Assembly: GCF_963678635.1 (NCBI RefSeq)
Contig: NC_087069.1
Span: 27,146,303 to 27,210,302 of the forward strand
Direction: 5' to 3'
DNA length: 64,000 nt
DNA from: Symsagittifera roscoffensis
Taxonomy: Eukaryota > Xenacoelomorpha > Acoela > Convolutidae
The position numbers and the translations under genes were made by a program. Under the pieces are notes generated by a model. That model ran no database searches and was not told where the DNA came from. It saw only the letters and a program-made list of their open reading frames with translations. Of the stretch, positions 25,765 through 38,934 are shown one piece after another. Positions within the stretch are counted from its first letter, which is position 1; each line of letters starts with the position of its first letter.

Positions 25765-27419
25765 AATATTGGCACAGGTGGTGCATTTTTAGCATTGTGA
25801 ACGAAATGTTTCTTCCTTTTCGATGAAAAATTTACAGGCACTTGGATCAAAATCTGTAAATGTATCACCCAACTTTTGTTTTAAGCGAACATTTTTTGAA
25901 TTTAGAAATGTGGTCGGCAGTTTTCATAGCAACAAAAAAAACAGGTACCAGTTTTCATCAGGAAACAGCACACCTTGTATATGACGGTAACTTTGCCGAT
26001 TGCGAAAGTTTGCTTTGAAAACCAACATCGAGTGAAAAATCAGATTCGTTATTGGTTTAACCCCGTACTGCAAGGGTGATTTTTTAACTTCAAAAATTTG
26101 AAAAACCGTCATATAATCTGCACAAAAAAATTGAAGCAAAAAATAAGATCAAGAGACATAGAAAATCAAAAAGATTTTGATAAGACAATGATGTACATAA
26201 AACTGCCGCAGACTTATTTCTTTTGTATTCTTATAGCAGTAAAATTAGGCTAGAAGCAAGGAGAACAGTGCAGAAACTAAAAAGATTTTTGGCTCTTGCA
26301 CAGAAAGTCACTAATTTTTCCTTTTCTGAGACAAATTTTGAAGAAACAAATTGATTACGAAAAGGAATTAGGTTTCAGAGCATAATCTAAACGTTTATCT
26401 AACGTATGTTATTTAACTAGATGTAGTTCTATTTGTGACCCTGTTTCAAACTTGTAAATAAAATAGTAGTAAGATATACCTCATAGTAACTCTAGTGGGG
26501 GAGGACAATTTTATCCCCTGGAGTTCGCAACAGGATGGACAAAATTTTTCCCCGATAAAGATTTACTATGAGAAATCATGTTTTAACCGTATTAACTAAC
26601 ACTATGAATTACCACCGGTTCCCATTTATAAAACGTTTTGGTAATAATCCTAATGTATCTGCTATATTGAAGTCGTTCATATGCACTAAAGGGATTTATT
26701 CTTTCTTTTTCCGTCGCTACCAAAACTGGTATAAACGAGCATTGCATGGTTTATAACCCCACTATTTGTGTTTGCTTGCATCAGGGTATATGACTTGTGT
26801 TCGCAATTTCATAGGGACAATTGTTTTCCTCTAAAGGCAGTTTTGGTCCCCTGTGCCCGTATTCGCAACGCGTAGGGACAACTTTGTCCCCTTGTGTTCG
26901 CAAGAGGTAGAGACATTTTTCTCCACGTTTTCACTACGGGTAGGGACAATTTGGTCCCAGTGTCTTCACAACAGTGATGAACAGTTCTCAAATTGACATG
27001 AAATTTTCGACTTTCCTGGTGATTCACAACTTACAACTTCGGTTGGAACACATAATACTATCTGTTTCAAACGTTAACTGATCATACCCAATAAATATCT
27101 GTTGAACTGATATTGGAATTATCTCAATTTGCAAGAAATCATTATCAAAAACTGGGAGCACTTTAGATTTTTATCACAGATAATTTTAATCCCTAAGTCA
27201 ACCTCAAAAAGTTTGATAAATTTTATATTCAGACAATTTTTTGATTACGCAATTGCTCTGATTCTCCAATCAAGCTAACCAACTATTTGCATTAGTTAGA
27301 GAGCCCCATTTATCCAATTATAATCCTCAGGTAAACATAGCCTGTCATTTGCACGTTGCTGACTAGCAGTCTGCAGCTCTGCCAGCAACGTGCCATCTTC
27401 TGTAATTCTTCGATCAATC
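25765..27419. other. Intergenic region after protease gene 1
   Basis: No gene supported. AATAAA near 26457 is a possible polyadenylation signal, though it is about 700 bp after the stop. A minisatellite-like set of GGGACAA/GTCCC units lies at about 26500-26960. Confidence 0.5.
26500..26975. repeat. Short degenerate repeats of TAGGGACAA...TTCGCAA
   Basis: Units such as TAGGGACAACTTTGTCCCC and TTCGCAACGCG recur at about 26507-26555 and 26812-26975 with a period near 33-60 bp. Each unit contains GGGACAA followed by its reverse complement TTGTCCC, so each can form a short hairpin. No coding function. Confidence 0.6.
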
Positions 27420-27650
27420 CATGCAGCAAGCCATCTAGCCATCGATCTATCTAGCTGTCTTTTCATCTAGCATCCGTCCAGTCATCAGTCCAATCAGCCA
27501 TGCATCCATCAAGCCATTGATTCATCTAGTTATTATTACATCTAATCAATCATTCATCCATCCATCCATTCATCCATCCAACCAGCCATAAAGCAATCGA
27601 TTCATCTAGCCAACCATCCATCAGTCATCCATACATGCAGTCATGAATTT
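27420..27650. repeat. Degenerate (ATCC)n/(CATT)n tract
   Basis: Long run of CATCCATCCATTCATCC-like tetranucleotides mixed with ATCTAGC units. Simple-sequence repeat, probably polymorphic. Confidence 0.8.
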
Positions 27651-30261
27651 ACACAAAAGTAAACAAATTCAAGCTTACATAAATCATAGATACCTCCGCA
27701 TACACACAAATATTACAAATACACATCCTTAAGAGCATATCTACATACGAAAAACCGTACATTGTACATAGATATATACAGTCATAAGCAAACACTTACG
27801 CACTTCATATAGACGTTGTATAGCTTGCATTTAGATTCTTGTAAAACTCTGGAGAAAAAATTGGAAACATAAGGGAAAAACGCGTTTAAATTATACAGGT
27901 AGTTATTAATAAATTGGTTTGACAAGCACAAAAAAAAACATACATTTAAAGTAAAATAAATCAACACACAAACATTCAAACATAATACTTACATACATGT
28001 GCTGTCAAAAAAACAAAGATAAACAATCGCACAGAGATATATTGCTTGCGTTTCATTAAGAAACATAAAAATAGACCCATACTTAATTTGATGCTTCCAA
28101 CATTTAGTACACAACTAAAAGCTGCAACCTAAAAAGTAACAACCTAACTTTTGTAAACATCTACACAGTTTAGCGATTTCATTTTTTTGTAAAACTTAAA
28201 ATCGGGTGATGAAAACTTTGTAATATATTTGTTGATCTCCTAATTTAAGTGTCTTACAGCATCAGACCTCGACGCAGAAGATCACCAGTGCGTCGAGAGA
28301 AGCTTTGTGAGAAGCTACAAAAACTCCAAAAATTCGCATAGGTTGAAGTTATTTCATAAAGAAACGTTTGCAACTCTTGCTGGACGGTCCAATTACATTC
28401 ATTTGATACATCAGAATGCTGCTTTTGAATAATTAATCAATTTTGAGCAACGCTTTTCAATTTAAAACTTCTTGTTCGGGAGAAAACTTTTTGAGACATT
28501 TTTGTCAAGTTTTGTGTGTTTTTCATTTTCGAATTTTTGAATTCGAATTTGAGCTTTCTCCTTGAGTGAATAGTATGCTGCAGTTTAACCAAAGGTAAAA
28601 ATATTATGTCTAGTTTCTTTTCATTTTTAGCGTGAAAGATCTAGAATACTAAAAGTTTTTGATCTTCCAGTTTTCCATTGAAAACAAAAAATAGAAAAAG
28701 TGATTACACTGTAATTACTTTCTCATTCCGCCGCTTTTACTTAAAATCGATTACAGTGTGCTACAAAACCTCAGATGGAATTCAATTACCTCTGATAAAA
28801 TCAACTTTGAAAGGCTTCTTTTATAGAGGAAAAAATGATCTAAACTGATTTTCAAAAATTTGTGAATTTTTTTTTCAATTCAAAACTGGATTTAGTTTTT
28901 TCTTTTATTAACGTCATTTGTATAAAAATTTAATATTTTCCAGACATGAGGCTAAATAAAATTGAAATTTGAAAGATATTTTAGGTTAAAAAGCAGAGAA
29001 AGACTTGTTCTAATTTGTTAATTTGTTTTTATTAAATAAGAAAAATTATTATAAAAAATAAAAAACTGAACAGAGAAACAATATACTTTGAATTCTACTA
29101 TCATAACGAAACAGCACATTCAAAAAAATTTTATAAAGACCCCATGTATAACAGAGGCTGTTACGTTTTGGTCATTTCTTTTCTTTTTGGGAGCAACTGG
29201 TAATTCCACTCGGCTAGTTTCAGATGTCTGCTCATTGCAACAATATCTCACTGTTGGACTCGGGTCTGGAACAGGATTAATGAGAGATGAAATGTTGACT
29301 TGATTCCGCACGCGGAACCTATGCTCTCAATATCCTTGAGAGATCCAAATTCTGACAGAGTCACAAATTCGCAATCCCGCTTGAACCGCAACTATCTCAA
29401 AGAGTGAGATAAATTCGGTCTTTTGACAACATTAGTTTTGCTGCTTTTTTTATAATAATATCATAATCTCCCATGACAAAATGTTTTTTTTCTGATGGGC
29501 TTTCAAACCAAAAGCTTACAGGATTTAGAAATTTCGTTGGAACAAAAGTTTGATCTAGAATGTTGCAATCATCTTTATAGGTTTTTTAATATTTGTTTTA
29601 TAATGGATATGTTATATATGGATATGTTATTTTTATATGTTTTATATGGATATCTCCATGAAATGTTTTGAAAAAAAATGGTGCGTACATAAGCGGAGTT
29701 TTTGAAAATTTTGACAATCATTTTGAAATTTTTCATGTAGCGGAAAGCAATTTTTAAAAGGATATGAGAAAGAATGGAAATCAGATGAAATGATTAGGTG
29801 CCTACGAGCGTGTTGGTAAAACTAAATTTTGATTGAGCTAAACTAAAGTTTATCAGCAAGTTGCTTTTACAAGATTTGCTCAGTATGGTTACAGACCATA
29901 ACATATCTGATCTTTAATCTGAATAAATTTGATCTTAGTATACTTTAGGTGGAACATCTTTTAAGGTGAGGAACGGTGTGTATAAAAATTCGTTACACAC
30001 AGCTCTTTGCGTTACCGAGAAATTTTTTACCTTTTCGAATGAAACCTCCTATGTTCCGTACATTTTAGTGATTGCCCGAAGATATCAGTCGCACATAGAT
30101 ACCAGTCACCTAAAACAAAACTATGTTCAACCCATTTGAATTTCAAGTTTTCGATAAATTGAGTGAGTTGCATTTAGGTGCTGAGAAAGACCGCGAGCTT
30201 TGCGATCAATTTGTTCATATTTCTAAGATGGATGCGAGTCTTGTTCGCATTACAGATAATT
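27651..30261. other. Intergenic, no gene seen
   Basis: AT-rich, with short chance ORFs only. Tandem ATATGGATATGTTAT repeats lie near 29600-29660. A stretch at 28258-28330 behind a good acceptor encodes a short Arg/Ser-rich string and is listed among rejected items. Confidence 0.5.
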
Positions 30262-31054
30262 TTTATAAAAACGCAGGAATTTGTTTATGATTCAAGGATT
30301 TTAAGCGAATTCAAAGCACCGAGGATTAAAAAGGTCAAAAATGCCTTTAAACTACTACTGCAACCCATTCATTTCACAAGCCACTCAGAGTCATTGAAGA
30401 GAACAGTGACTTAAAAATCCGAAAATAAATGTGCTTCTTTTCACAAAAACTAATCAAGTTTTAAACTAATGTATTGTTTAACAAAGTTTTATTTAATGTG
30501 ACAGAAGCAAAGCTTCAGCTTACACCACATTATTTGAAACAACCTCAGAACCATTCTCTTCATTTTGTTACTAAAAACATATAATTAAAACATTTTCAAT
30601 TATTTTCCAACTTCTTAAAACTAAATTACAGAGTTTCGCGCAATAGAATTATCGAGATATAAGATTCAATACAAGTTTTCTCAAAAAACTAAAAAATTTT
30701 TGCTGTTCCTTGTCTCTTCGCCCGTTACAAATACCTATTTTTGATTACTATCTTTATTCTAATCCTTTTCTTGAAGTTTTTCATGAAAAAAAAACTCAGT
30801 GTACAGATAACTTGGTCAGATTTTAATAAATTTTAGCCACTTGTCTCTACTTAGATACTCAAATAGATTTAATTTAATTACGGATTTTTTATTCACTGTT
30901 TTCTTCAAAGACTATGAGTGGCTTGTGAAAGGAATGGGTTGCAGTAGTAGTTTAAATTCCCCTTTTGTTATCGGAAGGCAATTTTGACGTTTGTAATCCT
31001 CAGTGCTTTGAAGTCGCTTAAAATCCTTGAATCCTTAAAATTCCTGCGTTTTTA
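30262..31054. repeat. Inverted repeat with ~160-bp arms
   Basis: 30262-30423 and 30880-31054 are reverse complements with scattered differences, sharing for example CTACTACTGCAACCCATTC against GAATGGGTTGCAGTAGTAG. A third copy of the second arm is at about 31965-32130. The spacer is ~460 bp and AT-rich. It could be a foldback transposon; no transposase. Confidence 0.65.
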
Positions 31055-31130
31055 TGGCATAATGCACTGGTAAGTTTAAAAAAATTAAAAACGGCCCTTG
31101 TTATACTTCTTTTACATTGTATAATAAGGT

Positions 31131-32790
31131 ATTTGTCACTCCACAAACACACGAAACAAATTAAGTTTCTTAGCACACATGCTGTATGGCATAATGCACT
31201 GGTAAATTTAGAAAAAAAATCATAACGGACCTTGTTATACTTTTTCTACATTGTGCAATTTTTAACTGTTACCTAGCTCACGTGACTAGTTTTGCAGGGT
31301 TTTACTTTCTGCTAAATTTTAAAAGATTCAGACCTAAGTGTGTCATTTGTTGGAAAATTGAATGAAATATATATTAGCTCAAAGAAAGAAAACCAAGAGT
31401 TTGTTGCATAACCGTTCCATTATTTTAGATTACACCGAAAACACACCGAAAAGTCGGACACCAAAAATTTATAAGATATTTTTAGTAACTTACCTATCTA
31501 CTTTTATCGACTTATTCCTTTTCATCATAACGCAGTCACAATGAGACACAGATCAAAATGAGAACAGTAATATAAAGACTGATTGCACATCATTGATTGA
31601 TTTTAATGGCAACTGAGTACCCGAGGTTGACCTCAGAGCAAAGAAAACGCTTGTCAGACAAATCCATGCATCAAGTGTATGGAAAAACTGTTTCATAAAA
31701 ATTTTGTACAATTTCGAAAAATGGTTGAAAAAAGATATTCAGAACAAATTTTCACGAAAACTATAAAAATTTTGCTGTTCCTTGTCTCTTCGCCTATTAT
31801 AAATACCTATTTATGAGTACTATTTTTATTCTAATCCTATTTCTTGAAATTTTTTTATGAAAAAAAACTCAGTGTACAGATAACTTGGTCAGATTTCAAT
31901 AAATTTTAGCCACTTGTCTTTACTTAGATACTCAAATAGATTTAATTCAATTACGCATTTTTTGATCACTGTTTTCTTCAAAGACTCTGAGTGGCTTGTG
32001 GAAGGAATGGGTTGCAGAAATAGTTTACATTCCCTTTTTGTTAACGGAAGGCAATTTTGACGTTTTTAATCCTCAGTGCTTTGAATTCGCTTAAAATCCT
32101 TGAACCATAAAAAAATTTCTGCGTTTTTATCAAAATTACTTGTAACACAAACAAGATTCTCATCAGTCTAAGAAAAGTAAACAAATAGATACTCAAATAG
32201 ATTTTGTTTTGTTTTCAAAACACGAGCAACGTTTATTTTAATTAGAATAGGTTATTTGTCACTCCACAAACACACGAAACAAATTAAGTTTCTTAGCACA
32301 CATGCTGTGTGCCATAATGCACTAGTAAGTTTAAAAAAATAATAATAACGGATCTTGTTATACTTGTTTTACATTGTATAAGAAGGTATTTGTCACTCCA
32401 CAAACACACGAAACATATTAGGTTTCTTAGCACACATGCTGTATGGCATAATGCACTAATAAGTTTGGAAAAAAAATAATAACGGCCCTTGTTATACTTT
32501 TTCTACATTGTATAACAAGGTATTTGTCACTCCACAAACACACGAAACAAATTAAGTTTCTTAGCACACATGCTGTATGGCATAATGCACTGGTAACTTT
32601 AAAAAATTAATAATAACGGATCTTGTTATACTTGTTTTACATTGTATAACAAGGTATTTGTCACTCCACAAACACACGAAACAAATTAAGTTTCTTAGCA
32701 CACATGCTGTATGGCATAATCCACTGGTAAGTTTAGAAAAAAATAATAACGGCCCGTGTTATACTTTTTCTACATTGTGCAATTTATAAC
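31131..32790. repeat. 134-bp tandem repeat with an internal hairpin
   Basis: Four head-to-tail units begin at about 32253, 32387, 32521 and 32655, and one isolated unit is at about 31131-31265. Each contains TTTGTCACTCCACAAACACA and ATGCTGTATGGCATAATGCA. Most contain CCTTGTTATAC...GTATAACAAGG, an 11-bp perfect stem spanning the unit junction. The sequence between the isolated unit and the array (31266-32252) is a diverged copy of flanking duplicated sequence. Confidence 0.8.
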
Positions 32791-33290
32791 TGCTACCTAG
32801 CTCACGTGACTAGTTTTGCAGGGTTTTGCTTTCTGCTAATATTTGAAACATTCAGACCTATGTGTTTCATTTTTTGGAAAGTTGAATGAATTATATGTTA
32901 GCTCAAAGAAAGAAAACCAAGAGTTTGTTGCATAACCGTTCCATTATTTTAGATTACACCGAAAACACACCGAAAATTCGGACACCAAAAAATTTACTAG
33001 TTTTTTTTGTAACTTACCTATCTACTTTTATCGACTTAATCCTTTTCATTATAACGCAGTCACAATGAGACACAGATCAAAATGAGAACTTTAATATAAA
33101 GATTGATTGCACCTCATTGATTGATTTTAATGGCAACCTAGTACCCGGGGTTGACCTCAGTGCACAGAAAACGCTTATCGTACAATTCCATGCATCAAGT
33201 GTATGGAAAAAAAGTTTCATACAATTTTTGTACAATTTCGAAAAATGGTTGAAAAAAGATATACGCTAAATTCTGCGACTGTTTGATTCT
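31320..33290. repeat. Direct duplication flanking the minisatellite
   Basis: 31320-31740 and 32850-33250 are close copies (both contain TTGTTGCATAACCGTTCCAT and GGTTGACCTCAG). A third, more diverged copy begins at 38935. The apparent 60-codon ORFs in each copy (31362 and 32886) lack protein-like features and change with the repeats, so they are not called. Confidence 0.7.
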
Positions 33291-36200
33291 GATAAACAGC
33301 TTATTCAGTCTGTTGTTGAAAAAACCGAGGTTTTTGGTTTTTTGAAAGAAAAATGCTTATCTTACATCCCATTTATGGAAATTGTATGACCATCACTTTT
33401 TCGATGGCGACACGAACAATTTTCCGAGTGATTTTGAAATTGCCCAATTTTTTTTTGTTCAATCGGAAATCGAATTTTCTGCTAAGACAAATTTTTTCCA
33501 AAAAAAGTGCGAGCAAAAAACAAACTTTTGTGTGCATAACGTAGTCCTGGATACACTAAATTAGGAATTCTTTTTCCCTTTTGCATAATAATATATTTTT
33601 TTCAAAAAACGCTATTATTTCTATTTCCTTTGTATGGCTTGCTTATGATCAATGTCTGATAATTTAAAAATTCAAATTTTAAAATACATCAATATTGAAA
33701 AGTTTTGCCAAAGTTTGAAAGTTCGTTACTTTCGCTATATATTTGTGAAAGTCAGGTCTAAGACTGTTCAGGTCATTTCCTATGCGTTAAAAATGCAAGA
33801 CCGTCTAACCTTTGTTGCTTTGAAAAAACCAAGGTCATTGTCACTTGCGTTCGGTTATGTATACAACCCAAAATTTAATTCAAGAATTTAATTTAGAAAG
33901 AAAAAAGTCAAAATTTTGGTTTATGGAAAAAAAATGTATCATAATTTTTCTGCACCTTTGCAATTGTATGAAATTGTATAGTAAGAAATTTTTCATATAT
34001 GGAAATTGTATGACGAGAAGTTTTGGTCAAGCCGAGTAGGTTTTTCTCCCACGTATAGCTGTCATATTGATCTGTGTCTTTGTGTTCCCATTACACAGCT
34101 CAAATTGGTCCGAAGGGTTTCACCAACTTAGAGAGTTGTTTTAGAAACTTTTTTCCTGTTTTTTTTTAGTTTGATCAGAGCAACATCAGTCGGTTCATCC
34201 TTGAAAAAATGCCGATGTGTGGAAAAAGATGTATATTTCTCACACCGACATACTTTCAGGAATGAATCAAATGATGTTGCTGCAATGAGCTGCATAATTC
34301 CATCATATAACTAGAACACACGTATCCGTCTGGCTGATTGGAACTTAGTCGCTACGACAAAAATTTATATTCTTTCAGTCTTTTTTTAGAAATTATTTTA
34401 CACTCAGAAGCTACATATTTACGAACAATATTATCCACTCCGGTGCAGTATTAAGCTTATCGGCCCCTCGTCAAGAAAAACTTGCCATTTTCAAATTCAA
34501 ATACTTTGAAGGTTTCTATTAAACCCCGGGCTACAAACAAATCGGGTAAATGTAAATGTTTTCGGGTAAATGTGAATTTGTTGACTATTTTACAGGTAGT
34601 TTTTAGACAAAAAATCAGTTTTTTTTCCTCCAAGTTCTTTAGCAGCCAAAAAACTAGCCTGCCTTAGTTTTGGAAGGGATAAAACACCCAATTAAACATC
34701 GGTATGCCAATGTTGATAGTGTTATGAGGTCAATTTCAATTTTCACCCATTTTTTTTTAAAAAGCGAGTTGAGCGGGACACTCCTCATGCATCTGCTTTT
34801 GTCTGACCTAGCCTGCCTTAGTTTTGGAAGGGATAAAACACCCAATTAAACATCGGTATACCAATATTGATAGTGTTATGAGGTCAATTTCAATTTTCAC
34901 CCATTTTTTTTTAAAAAGCGAGTTGAGCGGGACACTCCTCATGCATCTGCTTTTGTCTGACCTGAATGAACGTCTGTGTTACAAATTTATATCAAAATGA
35001 ATTGAATTTGTCATTCCGAACTTCAAACCAAAAAAAAATCAATTGAAGATAGTTAGTTATTTATTTATTATATGGCTACTGTTTTCCTTATTTTGGGTAA
35101 GTTTCTAACTCAAAACAAAATTTGTTCATCAATTTTTTTGCAAATCATGAGAGAACAAATTAACTGGTTGGAGAAGCCAAAGTAGGCCATACACAGCTTA
35201 TATTTTTAACAAAACCTCTCGTAAACATTTAAATTCAAAATAGCCAATGCCAACACTCGATGATATGAAAAGCTTCCGTAACAAATTGAAAAACACGAAT
35301 TTTGTCAAACTTACCAACAAAATCCCTGCAAAAAAACCCAGAATGTTCTCTGAAAATTAAAAATGCTCAGCTGCTCATTTCTTTTTCCCTCCTACTCGTC
35401 TCATCTCCTTGAGGAGCATTGGAAATCAACAACGCATTCCAATAACTTCTGTCCTTGGTGAGATGTTTTGCGACGCCGCGTTGCCTTCTTTAGTCGGTCA
35501 GTTCCTCCTTAAGGCTCCTTTTACCGTCATTTTTCACCGCCTATGTTGCCGTCATGAACCTCGTGGGTTTCAGCCAGGCGCCTGCCTCTACTTTGCTTCA
35601 CTGAAGTTCTCCGTAGAGTTTGACCAAGTCACTGTTTTTCCTTAATTTTTTTTGAGATTCAGTGGTTCTCATTACTGCGCTTCCGAGCTCTTTGTTTTTG
35701 ATTTTTCTAACCAGCAGATCCCAAATGTTTCGCAAAGCTCTGATGAAGTTCTATCAATCTTTCAGTGATCACTCATCATTTATGTTTTGTTTCCTGATCA
35801 GTGTTAAAACATATCTTTTTTCGTCTTCTCTCTTTGTAGATGTTGTGCTGAAGTTCTTTATTTTTTGTTCAAAATAGCAATTAAAATCGCCGCATATTTC
35901 GAGTCTTTCCTTCATTTTAGTTATTATAGTTAACTGAAGTCCTGGGTTGTCATCTGCGTATGAGTGATGTGTAACGCACTCGACTACCAACTTGAAATTT
36001 ATCGCAGGTCTGAGATTAAAATGAGCTTATAACCGTATCTCGTAAGGTCACGTAAGAAGCTGTAAGAAAAACTACTGTGCATCAATTAGAATTCTGAGAG
36101 TAACAGTCTGATCTGCGCTTGTTCAACATTTTTTGTGATTGTTCTGAAGCTGATCTTCCCACACGCCATAAAAAGTACAAACAAGATACTTCCCATCTGG

Positions 36201-37180
36201 AAAATCAATAAATACACCAAAGAGCATTATTCAATTCACATTGGACGAATTTTTGAACCGAATTTTTCAATATATTTCAAGCTTACGCGTTAATAGTATG
36301 AAATAAACCACGCGTCATTTTTCTCAAATTGGCAATCTTTAAACCCCATAACTTTACAAAAAAATTATCACAGGTGACACATTTATTTTGAATTTTTGTA
36401 TTTGAGCTCAGAACAAATATACCTTTCAGAGATTTTTAAAAAGCCCACCAAAAAAAGCTAATTAAAAAATCAAAATTGTTCTAGAGGAAAAAAACCCACC
36501 CCGAGCTCAAATAGTCCGTCATTTTTATCGAAAAACAAAAAATATTCATTTCAAAATGAACTGTCGTTCCGCGTATATCATAATCGATTGAAAATACGAG
36601 CTTATAAAGTCTAAATTACTTTTGTTGCTTTGAAAGTTGTATTAGCATTATAAATCATTCAAATTGATTGTTTTCAAAATTTGTTGAAACTGTCTATAAA
36701 ATGACTTTATAATCGATCAATCATTACCCATAGGACCTTCGGTGCGTAAAGTATTAGTTTTCGTTATCATCCGAGTATTAGTTTTGATAATAGCATAGCC
36801 TACCCCGCTCTTGTTTTGATTTCACAAATGAAATGTGTAAGTTTCACAAATGAAGCTAATAAAAAAAACAATTGGTCATACAATTTCATATCATGAAAAG
36901 TTCATGACTAGCATTTTTTTAAAAACCTTTTTTTCTTCATCAACTAAAAAACTATAAACTAAATTTGAAAATGCTCAAAACTGCTAACCTACATATAAGC
37001 GTATTAAAATTGATTTTGGAACAAAAGCATCCACAAAAACTGATGAAATACTAGTTTTACCACAAGGAAATTGTATGAATAACGATTATTTTGTGAACCG
37101 GGTTTGTTGTTCCGACTTTCGATACGAAAGTAACGGAATATTTGTGCTCGGGGTGGGTTTTTTTTTCTTCAGACAAAATT
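33250..37180. repeat. Segmental duplication, copy 1
   Basis: About 4 kb that recurs in the same order at about 39200-43990 with many substitutions and indels. Shared landmarks include TCTGATAAACAGCTTATTCA, AGCGAGTTGAGCGGGACACT and GGTGCGTAAAGTATTAG. This copy has a 154-bp internal tandem duplication (34655-34962) and lacks the two insertions of copy 2. No gene in it. Confidence 0.8.
34655..34962. repeat. 154-bp tandem duplication inside copy 1
   Basis: TAGCCTGCCTTAGTTTTGGA starts at 34655 and again at 34809, and the ~154-bp units are nearly identical through TCTGCTTTTGTCTGACC. The other segmental copy (near 40677) has one unit, so this is a local, recent duplication. Confidence 0.85.
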
Positions 37181-38934
37181 TCTAAAACTAGTAGTTTTGC
37201 TCTGGTTTGCCTCTTTTTTTTTTCATTAAAAAGTTAGCAGGAGCTATAGTATTTTACTGAATCAAACTTGCTTAAGATTTATAATACAAAATTGTTTGAT
37301 CGCTGCAGTTTGGATCCTATTTTTTTCTCAGGTAAATTTCATGCAGCGTTTTTTTTTTGTAAACTTAAGGAAAATCAGAACGTCAGTACTAGATTTTATT
37401 GCGTTTTTTACTTATATTCCAGTAGGGAAACTCTATTGAAAGGCCTGCTATAGAAAAATTTTCAGATAATAACCATTAAATTTTCTCTTTTTTCCTTCGT
37501 CAATTTTTTCGTTAAGCACACCTAAATATTTATTTTAACTTTTTGATATTGCTAAATTTTTGAATCATTTAAATGGCTCCAATTCTCTCTCAATTGTTCT
37601 TTTTTGAGATTTTTCCGATAATAATCAAGGTTATAAAGGGACTTTACGAGTGTTTTTCAAAAAACTGATAATTATTGATCAAAAAACTGTTTTTTTTTTG
37701 CTGATAGCGTTCAAAATAGCTACTCAATTAGGGAATTTTATCTGCTAAAATTAAATGTACACAAACTATAAAGTACTATTCAGATGTTTGAGGCTTACCA
37801 CTAACTTTATCTCTGCCAGCAAATTGTTCGTTCATTTGATACTATTTCCAATGTAAGATCCCAGGTTGGGCCTAAATTTTATGTAAGGTGGGTTCAATAC
37901 CGAGAAACTATATGAAACAGACAGCAGGGATTATTTTGAGACTTAAGGTTTTTTGAAAAAGTCAATAGTTTATGTTGTAGAAGCAAAAGAGAGATTATGA
38001 TTAGTTAAGAAGAAATTTTAATTCAATTATAAATAGCTTGTATTTAGATACTACCATAATCGTTTCAGTTTTAGTACAGATGGAAAAAGCAGAAGTTCTG
38101 TGGAATTAGAGAAAAAGTGTGTAGTTTTACCAAAATTGTATGAGTTCTGTCAAACATAAGTAAAGTTTTTGAAAAGTTTCTCTGAAAATTCTTCCAACTA
38201 TAAGCCTTTGACAATAAAAAGACGATAATTGTGATGGAAGTTCGGATAATTTGGAAGTTGAAGTCAATTTAGCAAGAAAGTTAACTTTCCCAGAAATTGT
38301 AATGATTTTAATCATTGACCAAAAACAAAACCGTTGAAAACTCAAATCGTGAATTTTTTTTAATGTATATTCAATGATAAAATGAATTGATTTTTTAAAC
38401 TAAATTTACAGTTACCTCAACAAAAAAACCTATTACAGATAGATATGAAAAGTGTAAAACTGAGAATTCTCTATGAGTTTTATATGAATAAAGTCTTCTT
38501 ATAATAATTAACTATGGTTGTTTTCAACATTTTTCCGAGAAAGAGGTTTTTGTAACGTTTAAGCTAGTTTTCAGCTTGTCTTCAGCCATTATGAGCTTTG
38601 ATTTACATAATAAGTACACCTTCTAGAACACAAATTTGTTCAAGCTCAAATGAGATCAAATCTTAACGTGTTTCCAAATTATGATGGAAAAATGAAGAAA
38701 AACTCAATTTTAAATGGAAAAGTCTGTGTATTTGTCCCAACAAGATACCATTTAATATACAATTCGGTTTTAAGTATATACAATACTTTCAATATTCATT
38801 GATTTTTCTTACCATTTTTCAACCATGATTTTCTAACATTATATCATAAAACATTAAACAATTTATACCATCTCTTAATAAATGGAAAATTTTCTGCCAA
38901 TCTCAAAACGTGAACAAATTTTTACCCTATCTTA
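37181..38934. other. Intergenic, no gene seen
   Basis: AT-rich unique sequence between the two segmental copies. Only short chance ORFs. Confidence 0.5.

Noticed and set aside
28258-28330. Possible terminal exon encoding an Arg/Ser-rich peptide behind TCTTACAG
   Set aside because: Only about 25 codons, no partner exon and no matching domain; the acceptor alone is not enough.
31362-33068. Two similar 60-codon ORFs (31362 and 32886)
   Set aside because: They are parts of a duplicated non-coding repeat; the frames differ by repeat changes and have no protein-like composition.
35409-35877. Short + strand ORFs with Cys/Phe-rich translations
   Set aside because: They lie in the segmental duplication, and the other copy does not keep the frames.
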